A DNA stretch of 64,000 bases, from positions 162,750,849 through 162,814,848 of the forward strand of contig NC_081413.1 in assembly GCF_030272615.1 (NCBI RefSeq), in the 5' to 3' direction. Made by a program: the position numbers and the translations under genes. Of this stretch, positions 33,423 to 45,435 are shown piece after piece. This DNA is from Cryptomeria japonica (Eukaryota > Streptophyta > Pinopsida > Cupressales > Cupressaceae). The notes beneath the pieces are model-generated. The model ran no database searches and was not told where the DNA came from. It saw nothing but the letters and a program-made list of their open reading frames with translations. Position 1 is the first letter of the stretch. The number at the start of each line of letters is the position of its first letter.

Positions 33423-34250
33423 ATGTCAAGTAGCCAAAGTCCTTAAAGTGTTGAAGGGAGACCATTAAAACACATAAATAGAAGCATAAGGTCATACTTT
33501 AGAAATATTAATATTGGTGGTCCATCAAACGAAGGTACAACATCTGTAGTTGCAAATGCACCATAAAATATTGACAAAGGAGAAACCTCTGGGAAATATC
33601 AAAATGAGATAATTGAGATAGATGCTAATGCCATATATGATGTACCAATGGAATCAAATTCGTAGAATAGTTAGAATAAGTCAATTAAGGTTGATGACAA
33701 TGCAGCAAGCAATGTTTGTGTGAATGGTGTAAATGATGTTGCTAAGAAAGGTGTAGATGATGTTGTTGGAAGTACATGAAAGGGAAAAAGACAAGAAAAA
33801 TCAAAATCAGGCCGCGAATGGGAAATGAAAGGGAATTTTAAGTTGGATTGGGTGTCAAGGTACCCATTCATTAAAAATGTTTCAAATCCAACAAAGATGA
33901 GCCTTCCACAAAATCCAAGTGTATGATCTATAGTTGGAAACTAAAAAGGGACAAAAATTTGTAGCTAAAAATGGACACCATAGAGAAGCATATCGGTAAA
34001 GTGTATGAAAAATAAATCATAGATGGAAAAGAATGATCGGTGATTAGATGGAAAAAAAAGGAAGAATGTAAACATGTTAAGTATGAAGAAGACTATAAAG
34101 AGAATATGCAAAGAGATGAGAAGAATGCTAAACATTGAGGTTCGATTGAGGCTTAATTCAAATATCTGATGTCATAAACATTCAAGTCAAAAACTGTTAA
34201 GTTGAGTGTTGTTTTTCATCTTTTGAAAAATGGTCATCCTATGTCAAACT
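33423..34250 (+). pseudogene. hAT-like transposase, N-terminal part
   Basis: The ATG at 33423 opens a frame with many stops: SVEGRPLKHINRSIRSYFRN, NEIIEIDANAIYDVPMES, then REWEMKGNFKLDWVSRYPFI and, after a frameshift, LKMDTIEKHIGKVYEK and IRWKKKEECKHVKYEEDY. The W..(R/K)YPF and LKMDTIEKHIGK blocks match the N-terminal, BED-like DNA-binding region of plant hAT-type (DUF4371-like) transposases. The expected Cys pair is not visible. It ends in VVFHLLKNGHPMSN, where an LTR begins at 34251. The remainder of the protein is at 35630-37454, with about 100 residues missing between. Confidence 0.65.
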
Positions 34251-35349
34251 TGTTGGCAAGATACACTGCACAAGTTATCAAGTTTTTTCATTGATGACAA
34301 CCAAAGTTAGTGTACCCATCTGCATTGCATGATTTGATCATACCGAAAGTTAGATTGGAGATTTGTTCAAGTCCAACATGGTAGGAATGAAGCATCTGAC
34401 AATGTTTAGTATTTTGGTCGGTACTTCTTTTCAGGTTAACATTTTGTTTTGTCAATTTGAGGGAAGGTTGATGGATGTCTATACTACCCTATTCCAAAGT
34501 TTTGGTCTCCAATGAAGATCGATGTGCAAGATAGAAGAATCTAAGTACCTTTTTTTGGTTTGTCAGTGTAGAACGATCAAATTGTATGGATAATCTTTGT
34601 CTGGATTTGATGGAGTGATTTTGGTGATTGTTTTTATGGTCCAGGTGTTTTATTTGATAATTTTGGTAACATGTAATCAACTAATTTGGTCTACATTAGT
34701 ATTTGTGCATGAATTTAGCCGACAGTTCATACATGTTTGAATAATGTCCTAAGTCTTCATGATCCAACAAGCGATGGATCTAATTTATTGTTGCGGATAT
34801 ATATGATCAATGTTTTTGATCATTTTGGTAATGCAAAAGGTGTTAATGATAAATTATGCATAATTTCACATGCACAGGATAGATATCTATGCTCTCGATA
34901 TTTGACAAAGCAGTGTAACAAAGCAATGAGAGATGAAGTGTATGAAATCGGTGTATTGTGCTTAACCATAACTGTATTTTGGAATTTATAGATGTTTTTA
35001 TTCAATTCAACACTTATGTAATCTTTTGTTAATGATTCTATAGGTAGTGAGCCTCCTTTTATTTTGAGCAGTGAGCTCTAGGGAGTGTGTCTGATTGCAT
35101 GTGCATTCCCCATTGTAATACTTCTAATAGAGTAAACCTATTTTGTGGGTTCATCCCCAACATGATTTTTCCCCTAACAGGGTTTCCATGCACAAAAATT
35201 ATGGTGTTATGATTTTGTGGTTGTTGTTCTTTTGTTCTTGTATCTTTCTCTTAGTTAAATGTGTTAAGTTCTTGAAAGAACAAGTTAAAAGTAAGATTTG
35301 TAGAATAGTGATTCACCCCCCCCCCCCCTCTCAGTGTTCCTTAATTCCA
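34251..35349 (+). mobile_element. LTR of a truncated element inserted in the hAT-like gene
   Basis: It starts TGTTGGCAAG and ends TTAATTCCA. Near the end it has GATTCACCCCCCCCCC then CTCTCAGTG (about 35312-35338). It is followed by a primer-like site and about 260 bases of leader and coiled-coil coding sequence, then hAT sequence resumes. The 3' portion and second LTR are gone, so a target duplication cannot be read. Confidence 0.75.
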
Positions 35350-35353
35350 AAAA

Positions 35354-35366
35354 TTGGTATCAAAGC
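35354..35366 (+). other. Primer-binding site (tRNA-Met type, one mismatch)
   Basis: TTGGTATCAAAGC differs from the standard site by one base. It lies four bases after the LTR end. Confidence 0.75.
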
Positions 35367-35466
35367 TTTTTTCCTCAAAGGAATTTTAACAACTTGAGGA
35401 GGATTTGGGAAGGTGATTCAATTGATTTCGGTGGGCTTCATCAACAAATTCTAGTTACTCTAGATG

Positions 35467-35629
35467 ATCTTTGATCAGTCCAAAGCTAAAGTCCAGGAAT
35501 TGAAAGAGAACCTTAAGGTTGTTGAGAGTTTCATTCAGTCATTGAAAGGGCAACTAAACAAGTCCATGGAAAAGAGAAAGGAACTTTGTGAACAACTAGA
35601 GAATAAATAAATTTGTCTTGCTGAGGTGG
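35467..35629 (+). pseudogene. gag: Start of a coiled-coil gag-like ORF (truncated)
   Basis: MIFDQSKAKVQELKENLKVV, SFIQSLKGQLNKSMEKRKEL and CEQLENK form a charged coiled coil at the same distance from the primer site as ORF1 of copies 1 and 2. It probably belongs to the same superfamily. The sequence passes to hAT coding sequence at about 35630. Confidence 0.5.
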
Positions 35630-37454
35630 AAAAAGATGATGTAAAGGAAAATATTAAAAAATCAAATTTTATTGCATTATCTTTAGATGAAGTTACAACA
35701 GTAGATAATACTTCTTGGATATGTATGCATGTGTATATCATAAAGAAACATGTCCACCAACCTCATTTACTCTGTGTTATTAAAATGAAGGAGAATTCCA
35801 TAGCGCAAAATATATTTGAGGTAGGTAAAAATTCTTTAAAACAATTTGGTGGTATGCATGACTTATCAATTGCCAAAAAGTTGGTATGTGTAGGAGCTGA
35901 TGGAGATGCAATGTTTCAAGGTCATAGGAATGGTCTTTGTGCAAAGCTACAAACTTCTATTTCACCATACATGTTTGGCATTCACTGCATGTCCCATAGA
36001 CTGAATTTATCTTTTAGAATTATGAGAAAATTTGATTTAGTAGCTCAAGTTGAAAATCTAGTTTGCGAGCTATACTCATTCTTTTATTGAAGTCCCAAAT
36101 AATTTTTAGAATATCAAAAATTTGCCAAGGGAATAACCAATGGAAACAAACTTCTTAAGGATGTTGATACTAGATGGATCTCCTTGCCAGGACTAGTAGA
36201 AATGGTTTTCTCTGAATATAAACCATGTTTGGACTAATTTACAAACAACAAGAGTCAGTAGACAAAGCTTCTGAGAATTTACATAGGTAAAGTGATGTAG
36301 AGACACTCTTAACATTTGTTGGTATTCTCCCCCTTTTGAATAAAATGAGCAATCTTGTAAAATTAGTTCAAGAAAGAACTTTGTATATTCAATAATATAC
36401 TAGTCTAGGTAGAAGGTTAATAATGACCTTTGATAATATGTATCTATTAGTAGAGCCTTTTATAAAGGAATAATTTTGGTAGTTGGCATCAGATGACAGA
36501 TCTAGAAAATCTTGATAATTTTTTTAAAGATTAACATTAGTGAAGAGTTATCTATCCACGTACGTGTATATGAGATACCAATGCACCAGTATGCCATGTT
36601 TTATGGTGGTTGTGGGCACTCAAGTAGAATGAGAGATGTACCTTTTACCAAGGAAGCTTTTGACAATATTGTTAGTTGTGTAAAAGTTACTTTAAATAAA
36701 ATTGCTAGAGAGGTTTTAGATGAGATTTTAGGTCGATTCCCTCGAGATAAGCTATTAGAAGCCATGTCTATTGTGTATCCTAATTATTGATTTAGTTGTA
36801 ATAAAAAAGATTATTTTAACAAGTTAAATTTCTTGACTGATCATTTTTATATGAAATCATATGCAATATTGATGGAAAGGAAAGATAGCTAGAAGGAATT
36901 TTAGATAAATATAAGCTCCCATAGAAATCATTTGAATATTCAATAACAACGAAGGAGCAGGCTAAGTCATTGAAAAGTCCCCATCTATCGAGATCAATAA
37001 CAACAGTTCAACGAAAATAACTCAAAGCGTAGTATTGACTTATGCACTGTCAAAATTTGTCAAACTTGTTGATTTACGTCAAACAATGATATTGGGATCT
37101 ATTGAGGATGAGATATTTTTTAGTGTATTGAGGTACTTGAAATCAAAGACAAAAAACAAACTAGACAAGAATCTTGAAAATTATTTGAGGGTGTATGTAA
37201 GCAATTATTATGTTGAGAGTTTTCCTTATGAAAGGGCACTAACAATCTGGAATTTCATTTGTGAGAGGAGAGGGTTGTGCAGCACTTCAAAGGCTGGTAG
37301 TATTTCTGGTGGCAAAATGAATGACATTGTTGAGTTAATTTTAAGCAGAGATACACAGACCCAACAAGATAAATCACATGATGTAGAAGAAACTACAGAA
37401 AAAGAGGAGTCGGATTTCAATTGGCATTTTGATATAGATGGCACTAACAATTGA
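35630..37454 (+). pseudogene. hAT-like transposase, catalytic and C-terminal part
   Basis: SNFIALSLDEVTTVDNTSWI carries the first catalytic Asp block. KLVCVGADGDAMFQGHRNGL and SPYMFGIHCMSHRLNLSF follow, the second Asp and the CxxH-type block typical of hAT transposases of the DUF4371-like plant group. After a stop come FAKGITNGNKLLKDVDTRWI, and further on HQYAMFYGG, FDNIVSCVKVTLNKIAREVL. The last open part, 37035-37454, has SIEDEIFFSVLRYLKSKTKN and YYVESFPYERALTIWNF, corresponding to the C-terminal dimerisation region. Stops and frameshifts make it inactive. Terminal inverted repeats were not found. Confidence 0.8.
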
Positions 37455-38651
37455 AAAAAAACACTTTCTAGGTATTTTATACTTTTTACTTCAATTCATA
37501 TTGAATCTCATGGGCTATTACAAAATGCAAACTATAATGGTCTAATTCATGATATTTTATACATTTTATTGTATAATTAAAAATTGACATGCAATTACAA
37601 TTTTCAAATTTTCCATGATTCATTGCATAATTTAAATTGTAAACGTTTTTTTCAAATTTCATTTATTAAAAAAAAAAAATCAATTTGTGTGTTGTCTTCA
37701 AATTAACCATGCTTTTAATTTTGCATATTTTTATAACATCATGCAAGGTTTTTATATCACAACTTTATAATTATGAAAACTCCCTTGATAAATGTAGTAT
37801 TTTTTTTTTCTAAAAATAGGTGTGTGTAGTGTGAGTATTCACATCCACCATCAGATCATGAAATATCAATGATGATGGTTCAATTTTGGACCTAAGGTCT
37901 GACAAAATAGATTTTGTACAAAGCATGACCAGAACTGAGACAAGTGTCACCTTTCTATTGTATTGCGAGTACCATATCAATGAATTATAATTGGTTGAGC
38001 CGCTAACATTTTCACCACTAGTTTGGTTAATGTTTTAATGTAGTATATTTTTTCTGTGTTTAAACTTTAATATTGCATATCTTTTATTTTTCTCTATAGG
38101 GCCACGTGAAGACTGCTTCCTTAGTTACTTTGTTCTTTCCCCTCCATCCCATGGCATCTTTTAGACCATGTGGAATATCTCACGTGGGCGAGGGGAACAC
38201 TTCTCACAAGATATAATACAATTACAAAGTATTTCCCCGTTGCCCCTCGTAATTTATTTCAGCATTTTGATAGCCCTAGGGGTGAACACATCATGTATAT
38301 CTGCATCATAGAATAATATATTTTAAAATTATAGAATTACTATGCTTTTATGTTTTAATATTTTTATCACATCACACAAGGTTGTTATATGACAACTTTA
38401 TAATTATGAAAGCTTGTTTGGTAAATGTAGTATTTTTCTGAAAAGAGGTGTGAGTATTCATGACCATTGTTAGGTCATTTAATATCAATGATGAAGGTTC
38501 ATTTCTAGGCCTAAGCCCTGACAAAACAAATTTTGTACAAAGCATGATTGGAACTGAGACAAGTCTCATCTTTCTATTGTATCATGAGTCCCTTAGCGAT
38601 GAATTATAGTTGGTTGAGCCACGAGAATTATGACTGGAACTGAGACAAATT
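37455..38651. repeat. Two copies of a dispersed repeat (37708-38005, 38342-38622)
   Basis: Both contain TTTATAATTATGAAA, TAAATGTAGTATTTTT, AATATCAATGATGA, CCTAAG..CTGACAAAA, AACTGAGACAAGT and GAATTATA.TTGGTTGAGCC. A third partial copy is at 62028-62190. A short echo (GACTGGAACTGAGACAAAT) lies at 38630. Between the copies (38006-38341) the sequence is non-coding, with GCCACGTGAAG and CTCACGTGGGC, two G-box-like CACGTG sites about 85 bases apart. No gene is attached to them. Confidence 0.7.
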
Positions 38652-40615
38652 TCATCTTTCATCCTCCCTCAACATATCAAGCCTAGTTCCTCTCCTTCTT
38701 TCCAATTCATCTGCCATGTTCCTTATTACAAACTACCGGAATGCCCTTGTATTGATGAGTTCATCATCATTCATGAACTCCTCATAAGCATTTAGTCTTA
38801 TATCCTCACTGAGATCACCTCCAAGATTGAAAGCATCAAGGGCCCACTCCTTTGAAGGGTCCTAAATTATGACACCAAATCTAGTGTCAAATCTATGTAG
38901 AGGCAAAGATGTCTCTCCTTGAAAATCAAAGCCCAGATAGGACTGAAATGGAATGTCTTTGCTCGAAGATAATGTGTTTAAGGTAATGATATCTCTAGGA
39001 CTCTCTGGAACTTGATACAGTTTCCTAATGGAAGAGGAAGATGAAACCATTGGTCTCTTCATTGCAGCTTTTGCAAGTATCCTTTGTGATGGTTGAGGCT
39101 CTTGGGACACTAGTGCTAAAATTCAAGTACAAATAGAGGCATATGGAGGCTCATCATAGCTAGGTGGGGGAGATGGTGGAGGGGAAGCATGGACAATAGG
39201 GGAACCAATAGATTGAGGAGAACTAGGCCTCTCCTCTTCCACTCCTTGAATTTGTGTCTCAACCACCAATTTAGGCCTTTCATGAGGCAAAGGAATTGCA
39301 TCCATATCTGGATAAGTAGCGAAAATGGCCCACATTCTTGCTTCAGGAATCAAGAGCATCTGCCATGTAGGAGAAGATGAGCTATCTTATATTTTCTTCA
39401 TGTGCTCTTTGTAATGTATTTTCTACCATCTTTCTTTTCTTTTCAGGATATCACTATAATCTTCAATATTTCTAATAAGATCTTCCTCATTATCCCATTG
39501 ATGATGTTGAGGTTTTGCCTTCCCAAGGTTTTGAATGAACCTTTCTAAATCATAATATCTATAATTAGCCCAAGGAAGGTTGTACTTATTCAACTTGGAG
39601 TCCAAAATATCATATGATTTCATGTTTGTAAAATGGTACATCCCTACCATAACTTGTGATGGGAGCAATGAGCCTTTCTTATGAGCCCCTCCAACTAAGG
39701 ATTTCTTTACTTCTACTAATTGATGTATAACCTCCAAGAAATAACCTCTATCTTGGATAGTAATAGGCAAAATCATAGGAGTAATAGGGCTGCCAAAAAC
39801 CCTAATAATAGTATGGTCCTTAAAGTATAACCATGATCCCCAATTATGAGGGATTCCCAATTCAAGTGTAAGACCCTTAGGCCTCAAAAAGTTCCTTACT
39901 ACCTTACTTAGACCCCATCTTACCTCTCCATGAAGAATTCTTAGCAAATAAAATAATTTTCAAAGGAAAGATAATTGGACTCATTCATATGCATATCCCA
40001 AATATAAGTCCATTCTTGGATTGGAAGTAATTCACCTTTTAGAACATAAGTAACATGAAGGTCAAAATGCTATACCTTAAGACCCTTGTACAAGAAAAAA
40101 TGCATCAACAAAGAGTAATACCTTAAATTCTTTGACTTTCCCTTATTGAATTCAAAAAGAGCATTGTGGATACCCTCAACCACTAGAGTAGCATAATGAA
40201 AAGGTTTATTTATATCTCTATCTTGAATATCCATACACAATACCAACATCCATTTTGGGATCATGCTTCTAGCATCTGCATCACATACTTGAAACAAAGC
40301 ATAGTATGTGTATGTGTAGTATCCAACAAACAAATTAGTACTATAGGGGTAACCTCCTTTGAAGTTAATTTCTTATGATCTCTTCTCAAGCCTCAAGGTC
40401 AAAATGTGGTAATCTTCTCCCTATATACCCTTTCATTATTCTTATATTCCCTATGGTGGGATTAGAGCATCCTTGCATCTAGTAGAATGATCAATTATGA
40501 ATTCTTCAGGCCCAACCCTTGGCTTAGACCTCTTTTATGTTTTTGTAGACCAAGGAAGTTGCACAATTATTTCCTCTAAGAACTTCCTCTTGTCTAGGAT
40601 AGAAGATTCATCCAT
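38652..40615 (-). pseudogene. Unrecognised ORF, about 650 codons, decayed
   Basis: ATG at 40615 (MDESSILDKRKFLEEIIVQL), TGA at 38652. Segments: NLFVGYYTYTYYALFQVCDA, ARSMIPKWMLVLCMD, YATLVVEGIHNALFEFNKG with KNLRYYSLLMHFFLYKGL; after a frameshift near 40000, GLTLELGIPHNWGSWLYF and PLPHERPKLVVETQI; a Pro-rich stretch HASPPPSPPPSYDEPPY; then a helical end RNMADELERRRGTRLDMLRE. I do not recognise it. The pattern of two hydrophobic helices, basic gap and LLMHFFLY recalls the LLVCMLFYF block of copy 1 ORF2, so it may be a distant member of that class of retroelement protein. No LTRs could be tied to it. Confidence 0.5.
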
Positions 40616-40752
40616 TATTAGAATTAGGGTTTATGTAAACAGACACAAACAATATTTAGGGTTTCAAATTAAACTTTAGAATTAATCCCTCTATGATCCT
40701 AGATAATAAAATTATCTCATAAATTTAAAGCTTACAGAGAAAGAGTAGAATA

Positions 40753-41823
40753 TGTTGGTATTATGGATATGTTGCATTGGTTTTGTCATTGATGTCAACA
40801 CTTCTCAACACTTATCCTTTTGGAGATCTTTGGTTATATTCACCGGCAAGTTCAGTGACATGCATAGTCACCAGTATTTGGTTCACTGGCAGGTTATATT
40901 GTTCACCGGCACTGAGGATGACTTGTTATCATCTGGAGATCACTTGGTTATGTCGAAGACATGGTTTGGACACTTGGTTTTGGAGATTTGGTTATTGGTC
41001 TAATCGGGTTGACATATCTGTTGTTACCAGAAAATTCATCTAGATTATGGACCGACACATGTTATCTATTCCAGATTAGCACGACACGTTATGGAGATGG
41101 TTTAATCAATTGGTATTGTTGTTGAGTGGATATGATGCATCACATATTGACTTATTTTTAATATATTTTATTGTATTATTCTTAGTAAGCCGACCTACAC
41201 ATTTGGTCTTAGGTTTTGGTATATATGTAAGATCTCAATCGTGAGATTATGTGGTGATATGTGGTAAGGTATTATAAGGTTGTGATATTTGGTATATGCA
41301 AATATAAGTAGAGCTACTCATACAGAAATCATTTGAAGATTCCAGAAAGGTTTGAAGAAGACAATCAAATCTTAACCGGTACTGAATCCAGCATTGGAGA
41401 TGCTACTTTGAGCAGTGCATTATCATTGGATTTAATCATCCAATTGTAGGCAGTGTGACTCCTATTTTATGACTGAGCAGTGAGCTCTGGGTAGCTATCC
41501 TTTCTACATGTGCAGACCCCATTTGTAAACACATACTATCTACAACAGTATCATCTGATTGTGGGTAAGGTTTCCCATCGCGGTTTTTCCCCTTATAGGG
41601 TTTCTACATACAAATCTATGTGTTATGTTTTGTGGATGTTGTTTCTCTTTCTGTTTAATGCATTAAGTTTCACTAGTATTAATGTTAACTATTAATCAGC
41701 TTATCGGCATAAAGTTTGGTTTACCAGTATTAAGTATCAAGTTTGGTTAAGTTGTATTTGGGTTGAAATTATTAAACAACTGATTCACCCCCCCCCCCCT
41801 CTCAATTGCCTCTGGGTCCTAAC
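40753..41823 (+). mobile_element. Solo LTR of the copia family found at 48-54.7 kb
   Basis: It starts TGTTGGTATTATGGATATG and ends GGGTCCTAAC. It is the reverse complement of the LTRs at 48060-49131 and 53648-54714 along its length (CACCGGCA, ATCTGGAGATCACTTGG, TGATTCACCCCCCCC). The flanks, GAATA before and AAATA after, give only an imperfect duplication. There is no internal region. Confidence 0.8.
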
Positions 41824-43117
41824 GAAATAAGTGCAACTATACCCTGTATTGAAAACCATAGAACATAAATCCTAACAATGGCAGAATCAAAGTACAAAAA
41901 GATATATAAAATGTTCCAAAACATGGTAAATGTAAAATTGAACTAGAATGAACCTAATATAACCAATAATTCTAGATTTCAATGGAAAATTAAGCACATT
42001 AACTACAGGCGCATATGCAGGCTTGATGGTGGGAAGTATTCATCGAAGTTTTTTTTTTTAATAGTCACTACTTATAAAGATCTTCGGGACTATGGGATTA
42101 TCTTCATCATGCACCTCCAACTATTTGTGCAATTGCGCGAAGATATTAGTTGTCGATCTCATGGAAAGAAACCTCATGTTATAACAATTAGGAGGTAGGA
42201 AAAGTGGACCCACATCCTTTCCATACTGCATGGCATCCTTCATATCGCACATTCATTGGTCCAAGTGTACATCGTCATCCTTGGTAGAGCTCATATGCCA
42301 CATTTGTAGATGAAGTTGCAGAGTTAAACCCAACAAGCAACTTCGAATAATTACACAATTGTGTGATGATCTGAGCCATTGATTAGATAAGACATAACCA
42401 CTCAATATAATAGCTTATGAGGTAGACGGTTTGGTCCCACTTATTTGATTTGTTACATAGCCTCAAACATGCAAGAAATTCATTGGTCCGCACAAGTGGA
42501 GTTAGATTCTAGTGGGGTTCATGGTCCATGTGTGTGGGTGAGGCTACATAGTTAGGATGAATGAGCAACTCTGGCTAACTGTACAATCATGTGGTAATTT
42601 GGACCGTTGATTTGGAGGAAGATACTCGACAAAACAAAAAATTAAAAGGTTATGAGAATTAGATGGCTAACTTGCGGGGCCAATCACTATGACAATATAA
42701 TAGACTCAAGTCATGACTAATGCAACTGAGAATTGACTCAAAGTGGTCAACAAATAGTTAAAAGAAAAGAGAGATGAGAATTTACAAAAGGCCTTAAGGG
42801 TTTAGGGTTCAAGTCTTTAGGCCTGAACTAATGGGATATATAAAAAACCTAAAATCTAAAACTAAGCTATTTTAGTATAAGCATTGGTCAGGGTTTCGAA
42901 AAAACATTCAAAACAATCTTCTCTACAACTCCGGATAATTAGAATAACTTATGAAAATGGAGCACACATAGAGATCACAACAATTAATATGTAAAATGTA
43001 ACAATAACTTGTGTGGAAAACCCTAAAGCATAAACCCTAATAATGGCAACACAAAATTGCAAATGGTATATAAAGCATTTCATAGTATAGTAAATACAAA
43101 ATGAAATTGGGATGAAG
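41824..43117. repeat. Unit 1 and start of unit 2 of a roughly 1.1-kb tandem repeat
   Basis: 41845-42960 is repeated from about 42990, and the repeat continues after the inserted element at 57473-57820. Paired landmarks are ATAAATCCTAACAATGGCA with ATAAACCCTAATAATGGCA, GATGGTGGGAAGT with GATGGTGGGAACT, and GGACCCACATCC in both. Within unit 1, ATTCATTGGTCC near 42255 and 42480 marks an internal duplication of about 225 bases. There is no coding frame. The unit function is unknown and it may be a degraded satellite. Confidence 0.7.
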
Positions 43118-43122
43118 CTAAT

Positions 43123-44332
43123 TGTAGTGTCATAAAATTGCAACCCAAGCAATTTTGGGCTACATTAGGGTCCTCACGCATGTGAATTCGAATCCTCTAG
43201 CCTCATCGAAGACCGAAGAGTGCTCGACTTTCAAAAACAACTTCTTCCTTGGCCTCTGCATCACCCCAACTACATTTGGCCCTAGAGAAAGGGGTAGGAT
43301 AGGGGTGCACTTGTCCTCCTAGGACAGGGGCCTCGTGCCCCTGTCCTTGCCCTATTTTAGGGCAGGACCCTTCCTAGAGCATATCTTGTGGGTTGCGCCT
43401 CGGGTGGGAAACCTCCCTGATGTCGGCCCATGACGAAATTCAAATCCACCAACATGTATTTAAGGGGAATTCATCCCCTCATTTGCATAAGTGAAATTTT
43501 TATAAGGTCATGTTGCATAAGCGATCAAGCATTCAAGAGCATTCAACTATTCAAGCATTCTTTTCCAGCATTAAACATTCTCAAGTCTCCCTTCAAGGCT
43601 AGGTATTGCATTCAAGTCAAGGATTCAACCATTAAAGAGGAGATCCATTTCAACATACAATTCCACACAAGCATTTCTATCAATATTGCTACTATAATCT
43701 CCCTTGAGGTGATTTACAATTTAGTCTTTCATTTACATCTACTTGCAGGTACTTTCTTTCATTACTTGGTTAATTACAAAACTATGATTTGACCTAAAGG
43801 CAAACCCCCAATCCCAACACATTTACCTCTCTTTTCTATGTGTAGGTTCTAGGTACATGGTTGTACTTTCAGATTCAGGTTTCATTTGCATAGGCAGAAA
43901 AACCCTTTTCATTTTGTGGATTTTTCAGAGGACCATGTACATTCCCACCACATTCCAAACAACTTTTCATCAAATTTGTAGGGTGACTTCATCTTGACAT
44001 TTTACTACCAAATCCAGGTGCACAAATTCATCCCATATTCCGATCTCAAGTTATAATCAATTCTTTGTCACTTTTGCACTACATAATCTAATCAATTGAT
44101 TTCCATTTCAAACAAAGGAAGAGGGGATCATCCTAATATTCTTAATTCATTCAGAATTTAATATATCATCTTTGTGTGGAGATTGAATCTAGTGAATTAT
44201 CTCATCCCTTATCTTCCTAATGTAATGGTGAAAAGTGCTTGAAGGATAATCAATAGTGAAACTCTCATCTCTCTTTGAGGGAAAGGGTTGTTTTCCTCTT
44301 GATCCATCACTCATTATTTTCCAACCATTACA
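43123..44332 (+). mobile_element. 5' LTR of the Ty3-type element
   Basis: It begins TGTAGTGTCATAAAATTG and ends ACCATTACA. It contains GATGTCGGCCC, CATGTATTTAAG.GGAATTCAT and GTGCTTGAAGGATAATCAA, all shared with 56231-57467. TATTTAAG near 43458 is a possible TATA element. The primer site after 44332 is not of the tRNA-Met type and was not identified. Confidence 0.85.
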
Positions 44333-45435
44333 TTTTGATGAACCCAACATCTTGCATGCTTTCCTTTGAACACAATTGCATATTTTTTATTTACAAGTTT
44401 CAAATTTATGGAAACTTATTTGTTAAATCATTCAAAACCCTAGTTTTTAAATTTAAAATTGAACTTGTGATTTTTTAAAAAATGCTTGTGATCTGAAAAT
44501 TTCTTTGTTTGTCAAATTCAATTTCCTCATTACCTTATTCAATTTGCAATTAAATTTATAAAATTGAGAGGTTACTTGTTCAAACACTAATTTTCATAAA
44601 TCATCTTGAACTTGTGCAAATATTGGATTTCCATTTTATTTTCAGATTTTTGATTGTTCTTAGATTTGTCTTCAATCCTACAATTTAAATTTTCAATTTC
44701 CCCCCATTTATCATAAAATTCAAATTTCAAAATTAAGTGGTTAGGTCATCAAACCCTAATTTTTAAAATTAACTGGATTTTATGTGAATTTCAAATCATT
44801 TTCATTTACATTTAGGTTTCTAAGGTGTCTCTATCCTTTAGGTTTGACCCTTTTCAAAATTACAATTCAATTCCTCTTTTTCTTCAAAACCCTAATAGTG
44901 TCCTATTTTCACCTTTTTGCCTTCATTTTGCCCATCTAGAGATCATAAAATTCACCAATTTTTTGGGGTGAGCTTTAAAATCATCATAATATCCATCCCT
45001 AGAAATTTTGAAAAAAGTTGGTCCGACCATGTGCGTTCATGCCACGGTCCCTCGGCTTTTTTCTTGAAATTTCGGGAGACTATTATGACTGTATATAATA
45101 GCCTAAATCTGGAAGATTGGCTGATTTTATCAATTTTTGAACCCTCTAGAATTGGAAATACCTTCAAAATTCAACATTACAACTTTCAAGAAAAAAATTA
45201 AAATTAAGAGGTTAATTATAGTCTGCCTTGATTTTAAAAATTCTAGTTTTAAAATTAAGTGGTGTTCCCTTGGCCCTAATTTTAAAATTCCAATTTCCTT
45301 TCCTTTTTGGAAATTGTGTCATCTTCTTCTTCCAACAAAGTTCAAATTGTGTAATCATTATTTTCTTAAATTTTGCATTACTTAATTTTGTAAGCTTTGT
45401 TCTACAATTCAAAATTCAAATTTTCCCTCTAGTGC
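44333..45435 (+). other. Long AT-rich leader of the Ty3-type element
   Basis: It is non-coding on the sense strand, very rich in A/T, with repeated AAATTCAAATTT and ACCCTAATTTTTAAA motifs. It separates the LTR from the gag start at 45436. Short opposing frames inside it have no protein-like features. Confidence 0.6.

Noticed and set aside
38104-38202. Two CACGTG boxes as light-regulated promoter
   Set aside because: They lie between two copies of a dispersed repeat with no gene downstream in either direction that looks intact.
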